Of a DNA stretch of 64,000 bases, positions 1 to 8,909 are shown one piece after another. Made by a program: the position numbers and the translations under genes. The number at the start of each line of letters is the position of its first letter. Position 1 is the stretch's first letter. Origin of the DNA: Dolichospermum flos-aquae CCAP 1403/13F (GTDB taxonomy: Bacteria; Cyanobacteriota; Cyanobacteriia; Cyanobacteriales; Nostocaceae); contig NZ_CP051206.1 of NCBI RefSeq assembly GCF_012516395.1, positions 2,834,501 through 2,898,500 of the forward strand, written 5' to 3'. The notes beneath the pieces are model-generated. The model did not search any database, was not told where the DNA came from, and saw nothing but the letters and a program-made list of their open reading frames with translations.

Positions 1-432
1 CGGTTTGCTTGTATTGATGCTCCAGAAATAGCGCATTCTCAGACAGAAAAGAAGAGTAAAATTACTCAAGATGTCAATCAGTTTGTTTGGGGTATGAAAG
101 CGAAAACACGGATAGAGGAACTGATTAAACAAACAGATAATCGTGTAAAGTTAAATATGACAGATAGCGATCGCTATGGGAGAAAAGTTGCTGAAGTTCG
201 TTCAAAAGATGGTACGTTTTTACAGGAAGTCTTGTTAAAAGAAGGATTAGCTAAAGTATATCGTCCCTATTTAAGCAAATGTCCTAGTAGGGATATTATT
301 CAACAAGCCGAAGCACAAGCGCAAAAACAAAGGATTGGTATTTGGAGTGATCGAAAATTTATTGATCCTTGGGATTATCGGAAAGCAAATAATTCACATA
401 GAATGAAGAGAACCACTGATCTCAAATATTAA
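1..432 (+). CDS. Staphylococcal-nuclease-like (SNase/thermonuclease) protein, 5' partial
   Basis: The reading frame is open from the first base of the window, so the start lies outside. The visible 143 residues carry the SNase-fold signatures: an Arg followed by IDAPE near the beginning, then DRYGR around residue 56-60, then an LLKEGLAKVY segment. In the family these supply the catalytic Arg, Asp and Glu and the second catalytic Arg of a Ca-dependent nuclease. The C-terminal GIWSD...PWDYRK segment is also typical. A signal peptide cannot be judged because the N-terminus is missing. The stop overlaps the end of the broken hsdR gene on the other strand. The fold is clear; the substrate (DNA or RNA, secreted or not) is not. 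Confidence 0.85.
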   Translation, partial: RFACIDAPEIAHSQTEKKSKITQDVNQFVWGMKAKTRIEELIKQTDNRVKLNMTDSDRYGRKVAEVRSKDGTFLQEVLLKEGLAKVYRPYLSKCPSRDIIQQAEAQAQKQRIGIWSDRKFIDPWDYRKANNSHRMKRTTDLKY

Positions 433-1100
433 GCTGCTTTGTTCTGAGAATACAAATATTGTTGAAACTCGATAAATACTTCGCTGATATTAGCAACGCT
501 TCCTAATTGTGTCACAGCATCTCTAACAGTATGAATAACCCTTTTCTGATAAACCTGCTAATAGGGCTTTACGAGTATCTGGACGACTCCAAATAGTTCT
601 TAATTCGGCTTCATTTTTGAATAATTCAGGAATTTCCCCAAAAAGACGTTCTATAAATTCTTCCGCGCTCATGGGTTTACCGTCTTGACTCCAAAAGCTC
701 GTAGATATCTGATGTTGAATAGTTGGTTGATTTCTGTCATGAATAATTGCACCCGGTAGCGTTCCCGTTCCTGAATTTCAATAATGCGGTTAAAGTCGCT
801 TTCAGTGTAGGTTTTTTCTGCATCTATTGCACCTTCGATGACATCATCATCAAGGCTGTAAGTATATTCATCTAGGGTAGTTTCGATTTGTCTGACTTTG
901 AAGGGAGTTAAAAACCCGTCGTTAATGCCGTCTTTGAGGGCGTAGATATAAACTGGATCACCAAAATAAGCGTAGGTATCGGCGTTGTGTTCGCGCTTGG
1001 GGGTGGCTGTGAGTCCCAGTTGTACGGCGGGTGAGAAGTATTCTAATATGCCTCGCCAGGTGCTTTCGTCTTTTGCTCCTCCTCGATGGCATTTGTCGCT
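430..1100 (-). pseudogene. hsdR: Broken type I restriction endonuclease R subunit (hsdR) fragment
   Basis: Reading the minus strand from 1100 downwards gives SDKCHRGGAKDESTWRG, then LTATPKREHNADTYAYFGDP and LKDGINDGFLTPFKVRQIE. These are the superfamily 2 helicase motif II region and the following motor segments of HsdR. The motif II box reads D-K-C-H instead of the usual D-E-C-H. The frame breaks after a stop near 680-700. A second frame then encodes a typical HsdR C-terminal stretch (MSAEEFIERLFGEIPELF... near 500-690). The N-terminal half is absent because the transposon left end begins exactly at 1101. No hsdM or hsdS is visible. This is a dead fragment. Confidence 0.85.
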
Positions 1101-1320
1101 TGCCAGATTAAATGACCACCTGACAAATTAATGTCCACAAAAATATTAACCCCTAAACCCTTGCTATGTAAGGGTTTTGTTATTTTAGCCTATATTGAGC
1201 CTCTTCAACATCAATTGACAAAATAACTGTCCGAGTTTAAAAACTTGACAAATTAGTTGTCCCATATTAAAAATAATGCTTTTTCCAACCTTGACTTTAC
1301 TTGACAAATTAATTGTCCTC
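1101..1320 (+). repeat. CAST left end with TnsB-binding-type repeats
   Basis: After the terminal block at 1101-1117 there are at least four related motifs of the form TGACAAATTA-N-TGTCC: 1121-1136, about 1216-1232, about 1245-1262 and about 1302-1318. Spaced repeats of this kind are what TnsB binds in V-K ends. The left end is longer and richer in repeats than the right end, as in other members. tnsB starts 40 bp after the last repeat, so TnsB binding could also affect its promoter (inference). Confidence 0.85.
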
Positions 1321-1482
1321 CGATAGAGTATAATTCAACTATGTTTGTAATAAACATATATGCTAGAAATACAAAATGATAAACCCAATGAGGATGAAGT
1401 AGAAGATAGCGAGATTATCACTCAACTATCCGCAGGTGATAAAGAACTATTGGAACTAATCCAGAAATTACTCGAACCATGC

Positions 1483-1509
1483 GATACCTTCGGTAAGCTT
1501 CGCTAACGC
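1483..1509 (+). repeat. Small dispersed repeat copy 1 (21-bp insert in GATCGC), brings a stop into tnsB
   Basis: A 27-bp stretch begins GAT and ends CGC. Removing the inner 21 bp restores an uninterrupted GATCGC and the expected TnsB sequence (EPCDR-ITYGER). It aligns without gaps to the copies at 2269 and 10508 with six differences. Its seventh inserted codon reads TAA in the tnsB frame. Confidence 0.8.
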
Positions 1510-2268
1510 ATCACTTACGGAGAAAGACAAAGGGAGGTAGCAGCAAAACTGGGTAAATCAGTCCGAACAGTCCGCAGACTGGTTAAAAAATGGGAAGAAC
1601 AAGGTTTAGCCGGACTGCAAACCACTCAACGGGCTGACAAAGGTAAACACCGCATAGATTCTCAGTGGCAAAAATTCATCATCAATACCTATAAAGAAGG
1701 TAATAAGGGTGGCAAGCGAATTACTCCCCAACAGGTTGCCATTAGAGTACAGGCAAAAGCAGCAGAATCGGGTGATGAGAATTATCCCAGTTATAGAACC
1801 GTTTATCGAGTTCTACAACCGATTATTGAGGAACAAGAGCAAAAAGCGAGTGTTAGAAATCGTGGTTGGCGCGGTTCTCGATTATCACTAAAAACCCGTG
1901 ACGGACTAGATTTATCTGTAGAATACAGCAATCATATCTGGCAGTGTGACCATACTCGTGCTGATATTTTACTGGTGGATCAACATGGTGAACTTTTAGC
2001 TCGTCCTTGGCTGACAACAGTTATAGATACTTACTCCCGTTGCATCATCGGCATTAATTTAGGTTTTGATGCACCAAGTTCTCATGTTGTGGCTTTGGCT
2101 CTGCGTCATGCCATATTACCTAAAAAATATGGATCAGAATACGGACTACATGAGGAATGGGGAACTTATGGCAAACCAGAACACTTTTTCACTGATGGGG
2201 GTAAAGATTTTCGCTCTAACCATTTGCAACAGATTGGTGTGCAGTTAGGATTTGCTTGCCATCTCCGA

Positions 2269-2295
2269 GATTCCTACGGAGCGCTTCGCTATCGC
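2269..2295 (+). repeat. Small dispersed repeat copy 2 in tnsB
   Basis: This 27-bp copy (GAT, then 21 inserted bases containing TCCTACGGAGCGCTTCGCT, then CGC) is identical over its full length to the copy in cas12k at 10508-10534. Excising 21 bp restores the conserved TnsB run H-L-R-D-R-P-S-E-G-G. The insertion is in frame and adds seven residues next to the catalytic Glu. Confidence 0.85.
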
Positions 2296-3093
2296 CCCAG
2301 TGAAGGCGGTATTGTCGAACGTCCTTTTGGGACTTTAAATACTGATTTATTTTCTACCTTACCAGGATACACAGGCTCAAATGTGCAGGAACGTCCAGAG
2401 GAAGCGGAGAAAGAAGCCTGTTTAACTTTACGAGAATTAGAACGTCTATTGGTAAGGTATCTCGTAGACAAATATAACCAAAGTATTGATGCTCGTTTAG
2501 GAGATCAAACCCGTTATCAAAGGTGGGAAGCTGGGTTAATTGTTGCCCCCAATTTAATCTCAGAAGAAGATTTGCGTATTTGTTTGATGAAGAAAATTCG
2601 ACGCTCGATTTACAGGGGTGGATATCTGCAATTTGAAAATCTCACATATCGGGGTGAAAACTTGGCTGGTTACGCTGGGGAAAGCGTGGTGTTGCGATTT
2701 GAACCCAAAGACATTACAACTATCTTGGTTTATCGTCAAACAGGTTCTCAAGAAGAATTTTTAGCTCGTGCTTATGCTCAAGATTTGGAGACGGAACAAT
2801 TGTCTCTTGATGAGGCTAAAGCCATGAGTCGCAGGATTCGCCAAGCAGGTAAAGAGATTAGCAATCGTTCGATTTTAGCTGAAGTAAGAGACAGAGAAAC
2901 TTTTGTTAAGCAAAAGAAAACCAAAAAGGAACGCCAAAAAGAAGAACAAGCTGTAGTTCAAAAGGCTAAAAAACCTGTGCCTGTTGAACCGCTAGAAGAA
3001 ATAGAAGTGGCATCTGTGGAAACTGCCTCAGAACCGGATATGCCAGAGGTTTTTGATTATGAACAAATGCGCGAAGATTACGGGTGGTAAATC

Positions 3094-3504
3094 ATGACTT
3101 CACAACAAGCCGAAAGTGTTGCTCAAGAATTAGGTGATATTCTCCCCAATGATGAGAAATTACAAGCAGAAATTCACCGATTGAATCGGAAGAGTTTTAT
3201 TCCCTTGAAACAGGTGAAAATGCTCCATGATTGGTTAGATGGTAAGCGACAATCACGGCAGTCGGCTATTCGGACTTTAAAGAAGGGATTATCAAAGATT
3301 GATTTGGAAACTCTGAAGGAAGTAACGGCGGAGTTTGACACTCTCAGGGCTAAAGCCGCTGAGATTCTTGGTTCAACGAGTCCACTTAACTTAAACCCCT
3401 TGCGGTATCTAAGCCAGAGGTGGTTCTCTCCCCAAGCGTTAACTTTCCCCCTGCCCGGAGGTAGTTGCATTATTGCATATTGCATTATTGCAAATTTTAC
3501 TTGA
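3094..3504 (+). pseudogene. tnsC: TnsC AAA+ regulator with the entire ATPase core deleted
   Basis: V-K TnsC is normally about 275 residues. Here residues 1-55 match the family N-terminus (LQAEIHRLNRKSFIPLKQVK, then MLHDWLDGKRQSR). They run straight into the family C-terminus (SAIRTLKKGLSKIDLETLKEV), with no frame break. Everything between is missing, including Walker A, Walker B (IDEAD) and the sensor motifs, roughly 180 residues. The last 45 residues (from about SPLNLNPL) do not look like TnsC and include a low-complexity tail from ATTGCA repeats. The product cannot form the ATP-dependent filament that links Cas12k/TniQ to TnsB. The gene starts 3 bp after tnsB ends, the usual operon order. 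Confidence 0.85.
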
Positions 3505-3697
3505 GTTTAAATTCTGTGTCGCCTAGCTCCCATGAAGATTTTACCTATTCCTGGGTAGGAACTAGAACTATGGAATAGAACCCCATATCTTCAGTTGTCA
3601 AGGTACAGATTGCCGTTAGGCAGTTAGGTTTTTAGACAGGTTGATTACCATTCCTGTTACAAAAAGTATAACACCATAAAACACAGAAAAATAAATA

Positions 3698-4240
3698 ATG
3701 GAAGTTGGGGAAATTAATCCTTGGTTGTTTCAGGTAGAACCATATCCGGGAGAAAGTCTGAGTCATTTTTTGGGACGCTTTCGACGGGCAAATGATTTAA
3801 CAACTACTGGTTTAGGTAAGGCTGCTGGGGTTGGGGGTGCGATATCCAGATGGGAAAAGTTTCGTTTTAATCCCCCTCCTTCTCGGCAACAGTTGGAGGC
3901 TTTGGCTAAAGTTGTGGGGGTTGATGCTGATAGGTTAGAGCAGATGTTACCACCTGCTGGGGTAGGAATGAATCTTGAACCTATTCGGCTTTGTGCTGCT
4001 TGTTATGTGGAGTCGCCTTATCATCGGATTGAGTGGCAGTTTAAGGTGACTCAGGGGTGTCAGCATCATCATTTAAGTTTGTTGTCTGAGTGTCCTAATT
4101 GTGGGGCTAGGTTTAAAGTTCCGGCGTTGTGGGTTGATGGTTGGTGTCATCGGTGTTTTACGTCTTTTGGGGACATGGTGAAGAATCAGAAGGGTATTCG
4201 AGTAAGTTTTGAATTGATTATACTGAAGGTATACTATTAG
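3698..4240 (+). CDS. tniQ: TniQ target-selection protein of the V-K CAST
   Basis: The 180-residue product matches the short V-K TniQ type (usually about 165-170). It opens with INPWLFQVEPYPGESLSHFLGRFRRAN. The middle holds an HTH-like segment and LPPAGVGM. Zinc-binding pairs follow: CAACY with a downstream His, CPNCGA, and CHRCF. In V-K systems TniQ bridges Cas12k and the TnsC filament at the guide-matched target. The family motif ends near MVKNQK; the last 13 residues are probably a read-on extension. A gap of 193 bp separates it from tnsC, and its 3' end overlaps the convergent cargo gene by 23 bp. It looks intact, unlike its two transposase neighbours. Confidence 0.93.
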   Translation: MEVGEINPWLFQVEPYPGESLSHFLGRFRRANDLTTTGLGKAAGVGGAISRWEKFRFNPPPSRQQLEALAKVVGVDADRLEQMLPPAGVGMNLEPIRLCAACYVESPYHRIEWQFKVTQGCQHHHLSLLSECPNCGARFKVPALWVDGWCHRCFTSFGDMVKNQKGIRVSFELIILKVYY

Positions 4241-4898
4241 TAGCTGTAGCAATTATTTTTAATAGTAAATGGTGACACCTAAATTCAGCAGGATATGATT
4301 TTCCTGGAGGAACTACTCGCTGGTGATCCGAGGTTTTGTGATCACGAGTTGGAAAATGGGGATGATTATTTAATGTGCATGGTACTTTGGTTTCGATATT
4401 GCTAAAAGCTTTGTTAGAATCACCAGAAAAAAGATAACCTAGCATTCCTCCTTGACTAGAAAAGGGTGCATATCGGCAAGTTATAAAGTTGTCTTTTATC
4501 TCTTTTATATATTCACCTACTGCGCTATCTGATTTCAAAACCTTAGCTTCTAAAGGAAAGATAATTCTTTCATTAGCCGTAAGAATAAATGCAATATCAT
4601 ACTGTGGTGGTTGCGCTTGTGCTGATTGGCTACTTTCTATTTCGTAAACTTCATGTTGAATATCAAAAAACTCATAAGTCATATTTCTACGAATTCTTCG
4701 CTCCAGACATTGAGTGATGCTCCTTTCTAGCTGCTCCTCTGTGCCATCACAATTAAGATCGTTAACCAGCCTATCGTAGCCTTCCCAAACGAGTTTCATC
4801 ATTATTGATATAGCATCAGGATTCCATTCTTTTGCCAATTCAACAAAGTCACCTGTATTTGGATACCTATTTTTAAAAATATTTCCTCTTCTAAGCAC
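4218..4898 (-). CDS. Putative PD-(D/E)XK restriction-type nuclease (CAST cargo)
   Basis: The 226-residue product contains D101 (QYDIAF) and E117-A118-K119 (FPLEAKVLK), the spacing and sequence of a PD-(D/E)XK nuclease core. The C-terminal half has the conserved-looking run NHPHFPTRDHKTSDHQR...GKSYPAEFRCHH. It overlaps the end of the upstream methyltransferase gene by 8 bp, so the two are almost certainly co-transcribed. A DNA methyltransferase with a nuclease beside it suggests a restriction-modification or phage-exclusion module carried as CAST cargo. The nuclease assignment rests on the motif alone; the function is inferred. The final dozen residues overlap tniQ and may have been added by the junction with the transposon genes. 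Confidence 0.65.
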   Translation of the reverse strand: MLRRGNIFKNRYPNTGDFVELAKEWNPDAISIMMKLVWEGYDRLVNDLNCDGTEEQLERSITQCLERRIRRNMTYEFFDIQHEVYEIESSQSAQAQPPQYDIAFILTANERIIFPLEAKVLKSDSAVGEYIKEIKDNFITCRYAPFSSQGGMLGYLFSGDSNKAFSNIETKVPCTLNNHPHFPTRDHKTSDHQRVVPPGKSYPAEFRCHHLLLKIIATATNSIPSV

Positions 4899-7800
4899 TA
4901 TATGACTCCTCTATAACCTGCGATTTTTCATCAAATATTGTCCGCCACGTCATAATATCTGCGGCTACTTCATCAGCATCTCTTAAAGCCATAGAGCGAG
5001 TCCAATAACGAATTTTGTCAGGTTTGATTAAATAAATAGTAGGAATTTTTACTCCATTCAAATCTACTGAATCATAAATCCTGGCAACACGCTGATAAAA
5101 GATGCCACCATCTTCTATACTTCCTCTTTCCAGATACAACTTATTTAAGCTTTCCAATCGTTCCATTAAATCAGGAGAGTCAATAGTTTTAATATGAACA
5201 CCTTCAGAATCAGGTTTATTAAGATGAATAGCTACTAAGCGAATAGGAAGAAGAGTCTTAGTTTGTTCCTGAAATATGGTGGCGCAAACTTGTTTATCTT
5301 GTCCAAATCCTGCTTTAAGAACTCGCAAGAAATACTCACAATATGCCGTAAGTTCAGGTTCAGTATCATTCTGAAATTGACTATTATCTATACGGTGAGT
5401 TCTTTTGCGTCCTGGTGAAGCACCATCTCCTTTAAAGTCTGGCAGAGTGTAATTAAATAAATCATTAATTAGCACCCATTCACTATCTTTAAATTCAAAA
5501 GCTAGTCGTATGCGCTCATCTATATCATCAACTGTTTTTATATTATGTAATTCTCCTACCGATAATTCAGGTATTGGCACACGCAGTAAATCGTCTACAT
5601 TGACTTCTGGAATATAAGAGGCAAAACGACCACTAGCAAGTAGTAAATAGTAAACAGCTAACTTACTGTTGTATGCTAGACAAGCAGCATTTAATTGTGA
5701 AATATTCTCTTCGGTAATATGTATACTCACATAACTTTCAGAGCAAATAATTCCTTGATTTGTATTATCAGGTTTAATTATTACTGAACGAAATCTGCCA
5801 CTCTTTTTCTGCCAACTTAACTTTAAAATCATTTGTGGCATTTGAAATGCAGATAGGCTACTTAACCCTGTACCAGAGTCAATATATGGATCATCATTGA
5901 TAGGAAGTTGTTCAGCGTTTAGGTAGAGAAAACTTTTGTCAAGTTCAAGGAATTTGGTTAATTTCAGAATTCGTTTATTTCTTAGATTGTTTTGCAATTT
6001 TTTTCTATTACCTTTTGTTACTCCTTGACGTGTTTTAGCAATGCCACGGGATTTAAGTTTTTCAATACTTGATTCTTGATTCAATCTTCTTACCAAGGAT
6101 AGATCACGTCTTCCTCCCCACATTAAAACTGTCCAAACTAATGGATCTCTTATTGCCTCTTGTGGGTAAATTGTATTAATATAATCTGGCTCAATTACTA
6201 TATGATAGTCATCCTCATTTGTCATAACGGGCTTAGGACAAATGTATGTCAAAGGCTCACCGTCAGGAGGTATTGCTGACATAGTAATGATACAAGTTGG
6301 AGAAATAGCATCTTTAAAAAGTCCAAAACGTAATGCAGACAAATTAACTATTTCTTCAATTTTAAACTCTGAAAAAAGCCTAGCGCGAAATTCTTGAGCA
6401 GTGCCAACCTGATTAAAAATCAAAGCCAGTGCAGGTTGCATCATTGATACTTGTCCACCAGATTTAGTTAAAGCAGCAGCTTTTGGCAGAAAAAGCGGAC
6501 CAATATTACCGTAAGTTATTGTCCAAACATCTCCAGCCCAAGATTTTGCTGCCGGAGTCACAGTATTTATACCCCAGGGTGCATTACCTACGACTAAATC
6601 ATATTTACCAGCATCTTGAACAGAACGAAAACCTTCTTTATCTTCTTGAAAAAAATCAGCAGCAATTAATTGACGTTCACGTAATCTAGGAAAGCGAAAC
6701 TCATTCTCCCAATAGTATTGAGGTTCAACTTTATCAAGCATAGTTAAATAAAGACTAAAAGATGCTACTCTTACTGCTTGAGCATCTACATCAACACCAA
6801 ATAAATTATTTTCTAGTAAATATTTTAAATCACTTGGCTGAATTGTTTTCGGATGAGCTTGTTCCCATCTATGAATTAAACGCTGAAATGCTTTAACCAG
6901 AAAAATTCCTGAACCACAAGCAGGATCAATAATCTTGATATCCCATTCTTGACTATGCCAAGGTAAAACACCATCTAGGACAAAATCAACTATATGTTCT
7001 GGTGTGTAATGAACTCCTGTGCCAGAGTCTTTACTAACAAACTCCTCATATATACTGCTAATAAACTCCAAAGGTATAACGTCAAAATGGTAGTATGGCC
7101 ATAGACTTAATTGTCCAGTTTCAATATCTACATCACCACTAACAAAATCAGCAAGTATATTTAGATGAGGTTGTTTAACTTTTTGTTCTTCTGTTTGCCA
7201 TTCAGCTTCACATTCTTCTTCGGTAGCACCTTTACCTGGGAATAAATCACCATTAAACTTGCCATTGAGCCAACGGAAAAATTGGTAAGTATCTCTATGA
7301 TTTCTTAATATGTCAGTTAAACGAGAGTATCTAGCGGATAATAATTTCTCATTTATATATAAGTGATCCAGTAAAGTTATATTTAAGGCAGGATTACCTT
7401 CAGAATCTTGACGGTCAAAAAGGAATTGAATGAAAATAATTCTTGCTAATAAATCATGAATTGTATCATCATCAAGTTCATTTTTTTGAAGTCTTTTCCG
7501 AACACTTTTCAGATTTTTCAATAGCATCTGGTCAGCGGCTTGTTTTCGTTGAAATCGCTGGCTATGTTCTTGAAAAAATTGACCTGATACTAAATCAGCC
7601 CAGTGTAACCGCAAAGTTTCAGCAGCTTGACCTGAAAGAGACACCTGATTAAATGACTCAATTTCCCGTTTGGAAACATCAATTACAGGATTGATAATAT
7701 CTTTTTCTTTTGGAGGTTCTTCGTAGCACGTCCAAATTCTTAAGCGATTAGGTTCTGTTGTAATTAGTGATGGTGTACGAGAAAAACTCCAAGCAAGTTG

Positions 7801-8073
7801 ATGAGTTTTTCTCAGTGTTTCTTCTGATATTTCTGTGGGAAAGTCACACACCAGAGCAATGGGTGTTTCTGTCGAGTTACCTTTAGGATTTGCGGACAGC
7901 ACGCCTATTTGCACACCATGACCATCTGAAAGTTTGCTGATAGTTCTACCTAATTTTTCTTTAGCAATTTGTGCATAAACATTTGGACCAGCACCAGATG
8001 GCTCCAAAATTTCTTGTGGAGTTGGCCAGTGAAGCTTTTCATGTGCTAGTTCAAGTAGTCCAGACTGTGACAT
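4891..8073 (-). CDS. Large N6-adenine DNA methyltransferase, Eco57I/type IIG-like (CAST cargo)
   Basis: The product has 1060 residues. Around residue 380 is motif I of N6-adenine methyltransferases (IDPACGSGIFLVKAF), preceded by the usual GVHYTPEHIVDFVLD. Around residue 497 is motif IV as GNAPWG, a variant of the N-P-P-Y/W box. The first 350 residues resemble an N-terminal nuclease/regulatory region with no clear catalytic motif. The C-terminal third resembles a TaqI/Eco57I-type target-recognition region (LAYNSKLAVYYLLLASG, ASYIPEVNVDDLLRVP). It probably methylates adenine in a specific site. The 226-residue nuclease gene overlaps its 3' end, so together they may form a restriction-modification or related defence unit. 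The start ATG at 8073 is clear. I cannot tell which named defence family it belongs to. Confidence 0.8.
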   Translation of the reverse strand: MSQSGLLELAHEKLHWPTPQEILEPSGAGPNVYAQIAKEKLGRTISKLSDGHGVQIGVLSANPKGNSTETPIALVCDFPTEISEETLRKTHQLAWSFSRTPSLITTEPNRLRIWTCYEEPPKEKDIINPVIDVSKREIESFNQVSLSGQAAETLRLHWADLVSGQFFQEHSQRFQRKQAADQMLLKNLKSVRKRLQKNELDDDTIHDLLARIIFIQFLFDRQDSEGNPALNITLLDHLYINEKLLSARYSRLTDILRNHRDTYQFFRWLNGKFNGDLFPGKGATEEECEAEWQTEEQKVKQPHLNILADFVSGDVDIETGQLSLWPYYHFDVIPLEFISSIYEEFVSKDSGTGVHYTPEHIVDFVLDGVLPWHSQEWDIKIIDPACGSGIFLVKAFQRLIHRWEQAHPKTIQPSDLKYLLENNLFGVDVDAQAVRVASFSLYLTMLDKVEPQYYWENEFRFPRLRERQLIAADFFQEDKEGFRSVQDAGKYDLVVGNAPWGINTVTPAAKSWAGDVWTITYGNIGPLFLPKAAALTKSGGQVSMMQPALALIFNQVGTAQEFRARLFSEFKIEEIVNLSALRFGLFKDAISPTCIITMSAIPPDGEPLTYICPKPVMTNEDDYHIVIEPDYINTIYPQEAIRDPLVWTVLMWGGRRDLSLVRRLNQESSIEKLKSRGIAKTRQGVTKGNRKKLQNNLRNKRILKLTKFLELDKSFLYLNAEQLPINDDPYIDSGTGLSSLSAFQMPQMILKLSWQKKSGRFRSVIIKPDNTNQGIICSESYVSIHITEENISQLNAACLAYNSKLAVYYLLLASGRFASYIPEVNVDDLLRVPIPELSVGELHNIKTVDDIDERIRLAFEFKDSEWVLINDLFNYTLPDFKGDGASPGRKRTHRIDNSQFQNDTEPELTAYCEYFLRVLKAGFGQDKQVCATIFQEQTKTLLPIRLVAIHLNKPDSEGVHIKTIDSPDLMERLESLNKLYLERGSIEDGGIFYQRVARIYDSVDLNGVKIPTIYLIKPDKIRYWTRSMALRDADEVAADIMTWRTIFDEKSQVIEESYSA

Positions 8074-8220
8074 TCCGTTTTTTACGCTGCATTAAAGTAT
8101 AGTTTCACATTTCAACTATCACATTGTCATGATATTGATTGATATTCTTTAAGAGTACAGGAGTATTATCCATTGCTGCAATAATAATATTTAAATATAG
8201 TTCATAAAATTTTATTTAGA

Positions 8221-8247
8221 GCGATCAGTCCGCTCGCCGAAGGCATC
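8221..8247 (-). repeat. Small dispersed repeat, divergent copy
   Basis: On the minus strand this 27-bp piece begins GATGCCTTCGG and ends ATCGC, the same frame and length as the repeats inside tnsB and cas12k but with more differences. It lies in the non-coding stretch between the cargo genes and cvkR. Confidence 0.5.
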
Positions 8248-8310
8248 GCACTTTCATCAAAAGCAAGCGATGCTCCCAATATACAGTAATCGTGCGACTT
8301 CAGTTTTAAT

Positions 8311-8387
8311 CAGCCAATTTTTTAGCTAACCCCTGATAAATAACATCTAACCACACGGGAATTACAGATTTACCTTCATCGAGGAAT
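8311..8387 (-). pseudogene. Duplicated 3' tail of the cvkR-type gene
   Basis: The minus strand encodes AIAFLDEGKSVIPVWLDVIY followed by QGLAKKLAD and a stop. It is nearly identical to the last 29 residues of the adjacent regulator (LDEGKSVIPVWLDVIYQGLA then SKLPR). The two copies are about 100 bp apart in the same orientation, with a dispersed repeat (8388-8414) at the junction. It has no start and is a duplicated remnant. Confidence 0.8.
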
Positions 8388-8414
8388 GCGATAGCAAAGT
8401 GATCCGTAGGAATT
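8388..8414 (-). repeat. Small dispersed repeat copy at the cvkR duplication junction
   Basis: On the minus strand the 27 bases match the repeat in cas12k at 23 positions (TTCCTACGGA ... GCTATCGC). It separates the intact cvkR end from the duplicated tail. Confidence 0.65.
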
Positions 8415-8415
8415 G

Positions 8416-8850
8416 CTACCTTGGTAACTTGCTTGCTAACCCCTGATAAATAACATCTAACCATACAGGAATCACAGATTTACCTTCATCCAGAGATGCG
8501 ATCGCTCTTTTCCTGTCAAATTCTACCAAAGAAAGCGAATCATCCTGTGATAACAACAACATAAACCGCCTCCCCTGACCAGAAATAAACAACTCCGGTT
8601 CTTGTTCCTTCAGTTGTTTCAGAATAAAACAAGCAATATCAAAACTTATCCCCGTAGACAGCCAATATACCAAAGCAGCCAGTTCCACCAGATTAGACCT
8701 GGAGTAATAAATACTGCGTCCCGTACCCGTATCACCAATCACAGGCACAACAATCCCTTTCTCTCGCCAATACTGGATCTGGCGGAGAGTACAACCTGTA
8801 ATTTGAGCCGCTTCCTTACTTGTGAAAAATGTTTCTTGCATAAAAAACAT
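8416..8850 (-). CDS. cvkR: CvkR-type MerR-family transcriptional repressor of the CAST
   Basis: The 144-residue protein begins with a MerR-like winged HTH (FFTSKEAAQITGCTLRQIQYWREKGIV) and a second small helical part. It lacks the long coiled coil of full MerR proteins. Short MerR-like regulators encoded divergently from cas12k are known in V-K CASTs as CvkR, which represses cas12k and the tracrRNA/array. The position fits exactly: it reads away from cas12k across a 59-bp shared promoter region. An alternative start is Met4 at 8841. The C-terminal residues differ from the duplicated tail downstream, so the end of the gene may have been remodelled by the duplication. Confidence 0.85.
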   Translation of the reverse strand: MFFMQETFFTSKEAAQITGCTLRQIQYWREKGIVVPVIGDTGTGRSIYYSRSNLVELAALVYWLSTGISFDIACFILKQLKEQEPELFISGQGRRFMLLLSQDDSLSLVEFDRKRAIASLDEGKSVIPVWLDVIYQGLASKLPR

Positions 8851-8909
8851 TTTACAGAAAGCTGCTACAATACAAATATGTTAGTATTAGACAAATATGT
8901 TTATTAAAT
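8851..8909 (+). promoter_or_regulatory. Divergent cvkR/cas12k control region with direct repeats
   Basis: The 59-bp gap between the two divergent starts contains two copies of ACAAATATGT at 8872-8881 and 8891-8900, 19 bp apart. Repeats in this position are a plausible CvkR operator. This is an inference from position and the known role of CvkR. Confidence 0.5.

Larger units (their letters stand above)
1360..3090 (+). pseudogene. tnsB: TnsB transposase (DDE, V-K CAST) with in-frame stop
   Basis: The frame starts at ATG 1360 and codes for 576 residues, apart from a TAA at 1504-1506 after residue 48. Downstream it is intact: an HTH region (VAAKLGKSVRTVRRLVKKW), a DDE retroviral-integrase-like core with the Asp of QCDHTRAD, the Asp of FTDGGKDF and the Glu of EGGIVERPFG, then a basic C-terminal tail. 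The stop lies inside a 21-bp repeat inserted at a GATCGC site. A second copy at 2269-2295 adds seven residues (SYGALRY) in frame, just before the catalytic Glu motif. No good ATG start follows the stop until deep in the catalytic domain (GTG 1975 is internal), so functional TnsB is unlikely. tnsC starts 3 bp after the stop codon. Confidence 0.9.

Noticed and set aside
430-1100. hsdR as CAST cargo
   Set aside because: It lies outside the terminal repeat at 1101 and is cut by it, so it is a flank, not cargo.
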